From Paraclostridium tenue (GTDB lineage: Bacteria > Bacillota > Clostridia > Peptostreptococcales > Peptostreptococcaceae), in assembly GCF_015668515.1 (NCBI RefSeq), contig NZ_JADPFO010000001.1, positions 708,823 through 772,822 of the forward strand: a stretch of DNA of 64,000 nt, in the 5' to 3' direction. Shown piece after piece: positions 55,567-62,719 of this stretch. The notes beneath the pieces were generated by a model. The model made no database searches. It was not told where the DNA came from and saw only the letters and a program-made list of their open reading frames with translations. The position numbers were made by a program, and so were the translations under genes. Position 1 is the stretch's first letter. Each line of letters starts with the position of its first letter.

Positions 55567-57018
55567 TTATTTAAAAGTCATAGTAAATTTCATACCTGTT
55601 TCAGTAGCATCAAATGAATATGGTATATCTAATGTATTTAATATCTGTTTAACAATATATAGACCTAATCCATTTCCTCCAGTATTTTTATTTCTATCAA
55701 ATTCCGCTCTATAAAAAGCTTCAAATATTCGCTCTAAATGTTCTTTTGAGATTGGCTCACATTCATTTTCTATAATCAATGAATTGTTGTTAAAGTATAT
55801 ATTTATATTTTTTCCTGAATCTGTATAGTTTACTGCATTAGAAATAATATTTGATAAAGCTTTCTTTAATAAACTTTCATCTGTATTTATATTTAATGAA
55901 TTAGAATAATCAATACTCATGTTAATATTCTTATATTTTGCTGTAATTTTATATGGCTCTATAGTTTTCTCTAATACATTTTTTATGTTTATAATTTTAT
56001 ATTCACTATGCTCACTTAAAGTATTTAGCCTTGATGTATCTAGTATCTCTTGAACCATGTTACTTAAATCAACCACTGCATCCTTACATTTAGGTAAATA
56101 AACATCATGATTTTTATATTTCCCAATATTAAGCATCATATTTTCTAACATTATATGAATACTCATAAGAGGTGTCTTAAGTTCATGAGAAGCACTTCTT
56201 AAAAAGTCTACTTTACTTTGCTCAGATTTACTTACATTTTCAATTTCTTGTTTTAAAGAATGTATAGTATTCCAAAGGGTTTTATATAAACTATTTATAT
56301 TGGTTGCTAATAATTCTATTTCATCACCTGTATTTATATTACAATAAGCATCTTTATTTAAGTCCTTCATTTCTTTTGTTACTTCACATATTTCTTTTAT
56401 TGGATCAGTTATTATTTTTACATAAACATATGATGCAAATAGTGAAATAACTAAACTTATCCCTATAGAATAGGGTAATATCATAAATACAATACTTCTA
56501 GCTTCTTTAAAAGACTGTAAATCCATTACAATTTTTACGGACCCATTTATATTACCTAATGTATTAAATTTTTTATTAGTAATTATTGAGTTGCCTTTTG
56601 CCTTGAAGTAATTAGCATTTTGTTCTATTTTATTAGGTAAATTATTTACTCCTTCTGAGTTTATAACTTTTTCTACTTCAGGAATTATTAAAGGTTTTTC
56701 ATTAAGTAATTCAGGCTCTATATACACATCAGCTTGCTTAATACCTTCAAATACGGAGGTTTCATCTTTTATAGTTAATGAAATATTAACATTATATCTA
56801 TTAGCAAAATCTTTTGCTATACTCTTACTAGCATTTTCATCACTGTCTTCTAACTTTTCTATCAATTGCCTACTAATATTCTCTAAGTCTTGTTGCTTTT
56901 TATTAATATAAAATGTAGGTAATAGCATATATAGTAAGGTATGAGAGATAATAATTATTATCCCCATTAATATCATTGTAAATAAATAAGTTTTTTGAAA
57001 TAGCTTTAATTTTTTCAT
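55567..57018 (-). CDS. Sensor histidine kinase, HisKA/HAMP type
   Basis: This 483-residue kinase has two membrane helices (about 9-31 and 172-194) flanking an outer sensor domain. A HAMP linker follows (about 195-245), then the H-box RSASHELKTPLMSIH (about 270), the N-box KALSNIISNAVNYTDSG, and the G-box NGLGLYIVKQIL. It overlaps the response regulator gene by 4 bp. Its neighbours suggest it monitors envelope or thiol state, or antimicrobial peptides. Confidence 0.9.
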   Translation of the reverse strand: MKKLKLFQKTYLFTMILMGIIIIISHTLLYMLLPTFYINKKQQDLENISRQLIEKLEDSDENASKSIAKDFANRYNVNISLTIKDETSVFEGIKQADVYIEPELLNEKPLIIPEVEKVINSEGVNNLPNKIEQNANYFKAKGNSIITNKKFNTLGNINGSVKIVMDLQSFKEARSIVFMILPYSIGISLVISLFASYVYVKIITDPIKEICEVTKEMKDLNKDAYCNINTGDEIELLATNINSLYKTLWNTIHSLKQEIENVSKSEQSKVDFLRSASHELKTPLMSIHIMLENMMLNIGKYKNHDVYLPKCKDAVVDLSNMVQEILDTSRLNTLSEHSEYKIINIKNVLEKTIEPYKITAKYKNINMSIDYSNSLNINTDESLLKKALSNIISNAVNYTDSGKNINIYFNNNSLIIENECEPISKEHLERIFEAFYRAEFDRNKNTGGNGLGLYIVKQILNTLDIPYSFDATETGMKFTMTFK

Positions 57019-57683
57019 ATCTGCTCCTCAAACTTATATCCAATTCCTTTAACTGTTACAATACAGTCTATCAACAACTTCTTACGAAGGTTTTTAATAT
57101 ACACATCTATTACACGATCAGTTGGAGCTTCATCAATATCCCATAAATTGTCTAATATTTGACCCCTAGTTAATACTTGATTTTTATATTTTAATAGTAG
57201 CTCCAATAATTTAATTTCCTTTGGCTTTAAATCTACTGATTCTCCTTGCTTTTTTGCTGAAAAACCTAAGAAATCTACCTCTATATCTTTATACACCCAT
57301 TTGTTTGTATTTTCTACATCTTGACTACGTCTTAATAGTGCCTCTATTCTTTTATGAAGTATTATTACAGAGAAAGGCTTAGTTATATAATCATCCGCCT
57401 TTTCATTAAAGCTCATAATTTGAGTATAATCATCGCTCATAGCAGTTAACATAATTACTGGTACATTACTTATTTCCCTGATTTGATTTAAAACACCAAA
57501 TCCATTTAATTTTGGTAGCATTATGTCTAATACTACTAAGTCAAATTTACTTCCTTTAAATAAATCTATTCCTTCTTGTCCATCTTCGGCTACCATAACT
57601 TCATATCCCACCTCAGATAAATATTCACTTATTCCTTCTCTTATATCTCTTTCATCTTCTACAATTAATATCTTTGCATTCAC
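57015..57683 (-). CDS. OmpR-family response regulator
   Basis: This 222-residue regulator has receiver domain with D53 in LVVLDIMLPK and lysine in DYITKPF, and a C-terminal winged helix (about 130-220) with RGQILDNLWDIDEAPTDRVIDVYIKNLRKKL. I choose the GTG at 57683, eight bases after GAGGG, since an ATG upstream has no ribosome site. It pairs with the following kinase and probably controls the FtsX-type ABC operon and perhaps the redox genes upstream. Confidence 0.92.
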   Translation of the reverse strand: MNAKILIVEDERDIREGISEYLSEVGYEVMVAEDGQEGIDLFKGSKFDLVVLDIMLPKLNGFGVLNQIREISNVPVIMLTAMSDDYTQIMSFNEKADDYITKPFSVIILHKRIEALLRRSQDVENTNKWVYKDIEVDFLGFSAKKQGESVDLKPKEIKLLELLLKYKNQVLTRGQILDNLWDIDEAPTDRVIDVYIKNLRKKLLIDCIVTVKGIGYKFEEQI

Positions 57684-57760
57684 TTTTAATACCCTCATTA
57701 TTATTTTAATTAATATAGGCAAAACATAATATAGTATATTATAATTGCCATTAGTAAATT

Positions 57761-58645
57761 TTAAATATTTAACTTCTCCTTTAAACCTTTAGATTGAGAA
57801 AAAGTAGTTGTTATTGCATTTTTAGGACATACGTCTATACACTTTCCACACCTTATACATTCTACACTATTTGGTGTCTCATGCACAATTACATTCATAT
57901 CACATTTTTTATGACATAAATTACATTTAGTACATTTATTGTGGTCTATTTCATATCTATAAATAGAATATTTATTAAATAAACCATATATAGCTCCTAA
58001 CGGACATATATATTTACAAAATGGTCTGTATATCTTAATCGATAAAATAATAATACTTATTAAAATTAACATTTTCCAAGCAAATAGAGGTCCTATTATA
58101 CGTCTAAGTGAACTATTCATTGATATAAGTGGTATACCTGCAAGCAGTGTACCAGAAGGACAAATTAATTTACAGAACCATGGCTTCCCATCACCTGAAT
58201 AGTTAGATATAAATAATGGCAATATAATTACAAATACTACTAATATAATATATTTTAAAAACCTTAGGTACTTATCATTAGGTACTTTTTTTATTTTCTT
58301 AATACCTGAAATCTTATATAATAAATCCTGTACTAATCCAAATGGGCATAGCCAACCGCATACAAATCTTCCGATAAATGCACCTATAATCATTAAAAAA
58401 CCTATTATATAAAACGAAATTTTAAAATCTCTACTTCCCAAAACTGCTTGAAGAGATCCAATCGGACAAGATGCTATTGCACCTGGGCAAGAATAACAAT
58501 TTAACCCTGGTACACATAGTTTTTTACTATTCCCTTTATATATCTTACCATTCATATATCCTAGTAAGTAACCGTTAGTTAAAGCTGTAAATACAATTTG
58601 AAAAATTAGTCTAAAATTAGATTTTATTTTGGTTATTAAATTCAT
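57761..58645 (-). CDS. 4Fe-4S membrane protein, NapH/CcoG-like
   Basis: This 294-residue protein has about five helices and four Cys groups: NCYSCPGAIASCPIG (about 49-62), CGWLCPFG, CKYICPLG, and at the C-terminus two full 4Fe-4S motifs, CTKCNLCHKKCD and CIRCGKCIDVCP. Such proteins pass electrons through the membrane. With the thiol lipoprotein and CXXC micro-protein upstream, it could feed electrons to extracytoplasmic disulfide reduction. Its gene starts 9 bp after the micro-protein. Confidence 0.87.
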   Translation of the reverse strand: MNLITKIKSNFRLIFQIVFTALTNGYLLGYMNGKIYKGNSKKLCVPGLNCYSCPGAIASCPIGSLQAVLGSRDFKISFYIIGFLMIIGAFIGRFVCGWLCPFGLVQDLLYKISGIKKIKKVPNDKYLRFLKYIILVVFVIILPLFISNYSGDGKPWFCKLICPSGTLLAGIPLISMNSSLRRIIGPLFAWKMLILISIIILSIKIYRPFCKYICPLGAIYGLFNKYSIYRYEIDHNKCTKCNLCHKKCDMNVIVHETPNSVECIRCGKCIDVCPKNAITTTFSQSKGLKEKLNI

Positions 58646-58654
58646 AGCTATCCC

Positions 58655-58804
58655 CTATCCAATTCCTATGCATTCAAGACATATAATATTAGATTTTTTG
58701 GCTACAGTTAAATGTTCATTTCTATGAATACCAAGAAATAATGATAAAGCACCTAAGATTATTAAAGCTATGCCTATTTTATTTTTTCTCATAAATTTAC
58801 TCAT
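58655..58804 (-). CDS. CD1871A-family CXXC micro-protein
   Basis: This 49-residue protein (too short for most ORF filters) has a basic start, one helix (about 9-26) and a tail ending in NIICLECIGIG, where CLEC is the CXXC pair. This matches the CD1871A family of Clostridia. The ATG overlaps the tlpA-like stop codon by 8 bp and the 4Fe-4S gene follows 9 bp after, so the three are one unit. The outward CXXC may relay electrons or disulfides between the Fe-S protein and the thiol lipoprotein. Confidence 0.85.
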   Translation of the reverse strand: MSKFMRKNKIGIALIILGALSLFLGIHRNEHLTVAKKSNIICLECIGIG

Positions 58805-59366
58805 TTATATCAACCTTTTTTAATACGTCTTCTATTCTAGATTTCCATCCTTCATAATCACTAGAACCATCTATTTGATCTACAATATTTCCATCCTTGT
58901 CTATAAAAAATGTGGTAGGAAATGCTGCTATGTTTTTAAAAATATCATCTTCTAACATCTTCTTTGACATAGTTATCTGTTGATAACTTGATTTAGATTT
59001 ACTTAATATTTCCTCTACTACTGATTTTTCTTGTTCAGTTAGTCCTACCCCTGACTCTAACAATAACCCTTTTATTGAAACACCTTTTTTCTCATACTCT
59101 TTATTTAATTTGTCTAAAACTGGAATTTCATCTATACAAGGAGTACACCCTGTATTCCATACATTAACTAATGTAAGTTTCTTTTCTGAGAAGATAGAAC
59201 TATCTACTGTATTCCCATTAATATCTGTAGTTTGCATCTCTTTAAAAATATTACTAGATGAAATATTTTGGTCATTATTTCCTGAATTTGTACACCCAAC
59301 TATTAAAAATATAGTTATAGCTGATAATAATAGTGTCACACTCTTTTTTAATTTACTTTTATTCAT
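58797..59366 (-). CDS. TlpA/ResA-like thiol-disulfide lipoprotein
   Basis: This 189-residue lipoprotein has lipobox LIVGC (C25) and a thioredoxin fold (about 45-187). The active site is WNTGCTPC (C74, C77), and the cis-proline loop is AFPTTFFIDKDG. TlpA-type proteins reduce disulfides outside the membrane. It is first in the redox unit with the CXXC micro-protein and the 4Fe-4S protein. No CcdA-type electron carrier is in view, so the Fe-S protein may take that role. Confidence 0.9.
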   Translation of the reverse strand: MNKSKLKKSVTLLLSAITIFLIVGCTNSGNNDQNISSSNIFKEMQTTDINGNTVDSSIFSEKKLTLVNVWNTGCTPCIDEIPVLDKLNKEYEKKGVSIKGLLLESGVGLTEQEKSVVEEILSKSKSSYQQITMSKKMLEDDIFKNIAAFPTTFFIDKDGNIVDQIDGSSDYEGWKSRIEDVLKKVDINE

Positions 59367-59529
59367 ATATTTCCCTCCTAATATTTGTCTTTATAAATAA
59401 TATAGTGTTTTAATGTAAAACCAATATGAAATTTAATGCTTATCTTTATAAAATAAACAGACAACTCACATACTTATGTCTAGAAGAATAACCTATTAAT
59501 AAATGATTTTCATTAATGGAGGTGTTTGT

Positions 59530-60342
59530 ATGGGATATTATGTTAAAGTAGAATCAAAGGTAAAAGTTTATGTAGAGGATCTTAATCCAGAGGGCGATAA
59601 GACAATCTTATTTCTACACGGGTGGCCTGGGAATCATAATTTATTTGAATATCAGTTTAATTATCTTCCAAAAATGGGATACCGATGTATTGGTATAGAC
59701 ATGAGAGGATTTGGTAAATCAGATAAACCTTATACAGGTTACGACTATGATAGATTATCAGACGATGTTAGATGTGTAGTTAATGCTTTAAATTTACATG
59801 ATTTCACACTGGCAGGTCATTCGACTGGGGGAGCTATAGCTATTCGATACATGTCTCGCCATAAAGGATACGGAATATCTAAACTTGCTCTTTTTGCAGC
59901 AGCAGCTCCTAGCCTTATCAAACGTCCAAATTTCCCATATGGTTTAGAAAAAGAGGATGTAATCAAAATAATTGAGGAAACATACACTGATCGACCTAAA
60001 ATGCTGAGTGATTTCGGTGATACTTTTTTCTTTCAACATATAACTGAACCATTCTCTGATTGGTTCCTTCAATTAGGCTTTCAGGCGGCTGGTTGGGCAA
60101 CTGCAGCTATAGCAAATACTTGGATAGAGGAAGTACTGTTTTCTGACTTAGAAACAATAAATGTTCCAACTTTAATTATTCATGGCATTCATGACAAAGT
60201 TGTTCCATTTCCACTAGCTAAAATACAAAATCAATATATTAAAAATTCAAAGCTTATGCCATTTGAGTTTAGCGGTCACGCATCTTTCTATGATCAGCGA
60301 GAGAAATTTAATGAAGAATTGACCAAATTTATTGAAGAATAA
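59530..60342 (+). CDS. Alpha/beta hydrolase
   Basis: This 270-residue hydrolase has the oxyanion motif HGWPG (30-34), nucleophile S98 in AGHSTGG, an acid around GIHDKVVPF and histidine in SGHASFYDQ. It resembles the epoxide hydrolase/haloperoxidase branch. I start at 59530, seven bases after GGAGG. It uses several CGN arginine codons, unlike most neighbours, and is one of only three intact plus-strand genes, so it may be acquired. The substrate is unknown. Confidence 0.87.
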   Translation: MGYYVKVESKVKVYVEDLNPEGDKTILFLHGWPGNHNLFEYQFNYLPKMGYRCIGIDMRGFGKSDKPYTGYDYDRLSDDVRCVVNALNLHDFTLAGHSTGGAIAIRYMSRHKGYGISKLALFAAAAPSLIKRPNFPYGLEKEDVIKIIEETYTDRPKMLSDFGDTFFFQHITEPFSDWFLQLGFQAAGWATAAIANTWIEEVLFSDLETINVPTLIIHGIHDKVVPFPLAKIQNQYIKNSKLMPFEFSGHASFYDQREKFNEELTKFIEE

Positions 60343-60403
60343 AAAGTTAGAGGCTATATAGCAATCCGACGAAACGTTAAAGCCCGCTATATAACCTCAA
60401 ACT
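60342..60403. repeat. Structured repeat with AACGTTAAAGCCC core, copy 2
   Basis: GAGGCTATATAGC pairs with GCTATATAACCTC (13 bp, one mismatch) around a loop holding CGACGAAACGTTAAAGCCC. The arms, TAGCAAT step and loop core match 2907-3001. It starts at the hydrolase stop codon and on the minus strand is followed by CTAACTTTTT, so it may end transcription from either side. Confidence 0.65.
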
Positions 60404-60435
60404 CCCCCCCAAAGCCAAACTAAACTTTCACATAA

Positions 60436-60480
60436 TAAAGCACTAACTCAAAGCCTAAGCTTTAAAATCAGTGCCCTAAA
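60436..60480 (-). terminator. Terminator of the 78-codon gene
   Basis: GGGCACTGATTTTAAAGCTTAGGCTTTGAGTTAGTGCTTTATT forms a stem (GCACTGA/TTAGTGC, AAAGC/GCTTT) on the minus strand. It is a diverged member of the GCACTGA terminator family at 2077 and 5891. Confidence 0.65.
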
Positions 60481-60482
60481 AA

Positions 60483-60719
60483 TTAATCTACCAACTTCCA
60501 ATATCCAGTCCTAGGACTTACAAATAACTCAGTCCCATCAAACTCCTTATACTCAACACATCCTCTTTTTAAAATCTTTTGTACTATAAAACTAGACTCA
60601 GCCATACCTGAATGTATAATAATTTTTGCTAACTTTCCAAATCTCATTTCTCCATTTTCATCTAATATCTCTATTATCTTAGCCTTAATCTCATCTAACT
60701 GCGCTTTAGTATAATCCAT
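60483..60719 (-). CDS. Small protein of unknown function, possible winged helix
   Basis: This 78-residue soluble protein has three predicted helices (about 4-20, 26-37, 41-50) followed by a strand pair (VEYKEFDGTELFVS) and an aromatic tail. That order fits a small winged-helix fold, but I recognise no family. AAAGGAG precedes ATG and a terminator follows, so it is a real single gene. It is divergent from prfC. Confidence 0.65.
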   Translation of the reverse strand: MDYTKAQLDEIKAKIIEILDENGEMRFGKLAKIIIHSGMAESSFIVQKILKRGCVEYKEFDGTELFVSPRTGYWKLVD

Positions 60720-60829
60720 AATCTATCTCCTTTAATCTTTTATACATCTATATTAACAAAACACACCTATAAATTAAAGTTTAAAGTACTAATCCAAGAC
60801 ACTTAAGAAATCTATTGCTTGTTTCTATA

Positions 60830-60856
60830 TTGACAGTCTTGCAATAAAGTTATAAT
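60830..60856 (+). promoter_or_regulatory. prfC promoter
   Basis: TTGACA (60830-60835) is followed by TATAAT (60851-60856), 15 bp apart; TAATAT two bases later gives 17 bp. The leader before the ATG is about 100 nt. Confidence 0.6.
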
Positions 60857-60965
60857 ATCAATAGGATTGTAGTTTTTTATATTACATAGAAAATTAAGTT
60901 CATTTTAAAACTATTAATCAATATAATTTATATAATAATAAAATTAAAATAAAGGATGATAAAAA

Positions 60966-62564
60966 ATGACAGAACAAAATTTAAGTTTGACTGATGAGAT
61001 TAAAAGAAGAAGAACCTTTGCAATCATTTCCCATCCCGATGCAGGAAAAACTACATTAACTGAAAAGTTTCTATTGTATGGAGGTGCCATTCGTGAAGCA
61101 GGTTCGGTTAAATCAAGAAGATCTCAAAAACATGCAGTATCTGACTGGATGGAAATTGAAAAGCAAAGAGGTATATCTGTTGCCTCAAGTGTTCTTCAAT
61201 TTGAATATAATAACTTTTGTATAAATATTCTTGATACTCCAGGGCATCAAGATTTCAGTGAGGACACTTATAGAACTCTTATGGCAGCAGACAGTGCAGT
61301 AATGGTTATTGACTCTGCTAAAGGTGTTGAAGATCAAACTAAGAAATTATTCCAAGTTTGTAAAATGAGAGGAATACCAATTTTCACTTTTATCAATAAA
61401 ATGGACCGTAAAGGAAAGGATCCTTTTGAACTACTTGAGGATATTGAAAATGTTCTAGGAATTCGCTCTTGCCCAGTAAACTGGCCAATTGGTTCTGGTA
61501 AAGAGTTTAAAGGTGTGTTTAACCGTCATAAAAACCAAATTGAAGTATTTGATGATGGTAACCATGGGCAAGATATTGCTAAGTCTATAACTGGAGAGGT
61601 ATCTGATGAAAAATTTAATACTTTATTAGGTGATGCTCTTCATGAACAACTACTAAATGATATTGAACTTTTAGATATTGCTGGAGATAATTTTGATTTA
61701 GATGCAATATTAAATGGTGAATTGACTCCTGTATTCTTTGGAAGTGCCCTTACTAACTTTGGTGTAGAGCCATTTTTAGAATCATTCCTAGAAATAACAT
61801 CACCACCAAGTCCTCGTAGCAGTAATTTAGGCGATATTGATCCTAACTCTAATAATTTCTCAGGATTTATATTTAAAATTCAAGCTAATATGGATAAAAA
61901 TCATAGAGATAGAATTGCATTCCTTAGAATTTGCTCTGGTAAATTTGAAAAAGGTATGACAGTAACTCATGTACAAAGAAACAAAAAGGTCAAACTTTCA
62001 CAACCTCAACAGTTTGTGGCACAAGACCGTGTTATAATAGATTCAGCTTATCCAGGGGACATTATAGGTATACATGACCCAGGAATATTTAATATTGGTG
62101 ATACATTAAGTGAAAAACAATCAAATTTACAATACACTAATATACCACAATTTGCTCCTGAACACTTTATGAGAGTATCTACAAAAAATGCCCTTAAAAG
62201 AAAACAATTCGTAAAAGGTATTACACAATTATCAGAAGAAGGTGCGATTCAGGTTTATAGACAACCTAATGGTGGTATGGAAGAACTTATTATAGGAGTA
62301 GTTGGAGTTCTTCAGTTTGAAGTTTTAGAATATCGTCTAAAACAGGAATATAATGTTGATATACTAATGAACCCACTACCTTACCGTTATGTACGTTGGA
62401 TTGAAAATGATCTTTCTAAATTTGGTAAGCTTTCAATGACAATGGATACATTACTAGTTGAAGATAAAAATAGCAATCCAGTATTGTTATTACAAAACGA
62501 ATGGTCTATTAGACATCTACTTGAGAGAAATGAAGGTTTAATTTTAAAAGAAACTTCTTTATAA
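60966..62564 (+). CDS. prfC: Peptide chain release factor 3
   Basis: This 532-residue GTPase is full length for RF3. G1 is SHPDAGKTT (about 18-26), G3 DTPGHQDF (about 90), G4 NKMD; the diagnostic KSRRSQKHAVSDWMEIEKQRG switch region is present, followed by domain II (about 285-390) and a C-terminal domain III. It frees RF1/RF2 from the ribosome after termination. CGT codons are commoner than in neighbours. Two stacked hairpins follow. RF3 is patchy among Clostridia, so it may have been acquired. Confidence 0.95.
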   Translation: MTEQNLSLTDEIKRRRTFAIISHPDAGKTTLTEKFLLYGGAIREAGSVKSRRSQKHAVSDWMEIEKQRGISVASSVLQFEYNNFCINILDTPGHQDFSEDTYRTLMAADSAVMVIDSAKGVEDQTKKLFQVCKMRGIPIFTFINKMDRKGKDPFELLEDIENVLGIRSCPVNWPIGSGKEFKGVFNRHKNQIEVFDDGNHGQDIAKSITGEVSDEKFNTLLGDALHEQLLNDIELLDIAGDNFDLDAILNGELTPVFFGSALTNFGVEPFLESFLEITSPPSPRSSNLGDIDPNSNNFSGFIFKIQANMDKNHRDRIAFLRICSGKFEKGMTVTHVQRNKKVKLSQPQQFVAQDRVIIDSAYPGDIIGIHDPGIFNIGDTLSEKQSNLQYTNIPQFAPEHFMRVSTKNALKRKQFVKGITQLSEEGAIQVYRQPNGGMEELIIGVVGVLQFEVLEYRLKQEYNVDILMNPLPYRYVRWIENDLSKFGKLSMTMDTLLVEDKNSNPVLLLQNEWSIRHLLERNEGLILKETSL

Positions 62565-62572
62565 AAAATAAA

Positions 62573-62616
62573 TTTTAATCCCCTTGCGTCTATTTTAAAC
62601 GTAAGGGGGATTAAAA
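62573..62616 (+). terminator. Terminator of prfC, first hairpin
   Basis: TTTTAATCCCCTTGCGT pairs with ACGTAAGGGGGATTAAAA, a 17-bp stem 9 bp past the stop codon. A second terminator follows at once. Confidence 0.85.
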
Positions 62617-62655
62617 CAAAAAAACTACTAAATTATAAACTTAGTAGTTTTTTTA
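62617..62655. terminator. Bidirectional terminator between prfC and the DUF2075 gene
   Basis: AAAAAACTACTAA pairs with TTAGTAGTTTTTTT around a short loop, with A and T runs on both sides. It serves the two convergent genes. Confidence 0.85.
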
Positions 62656-62719
62656 TCCTCTTTTCGAGGGTTTAAAAAGAGTTTTATGTTTATAGTAATC
62701 TAACAAAATTAAAATAAGC

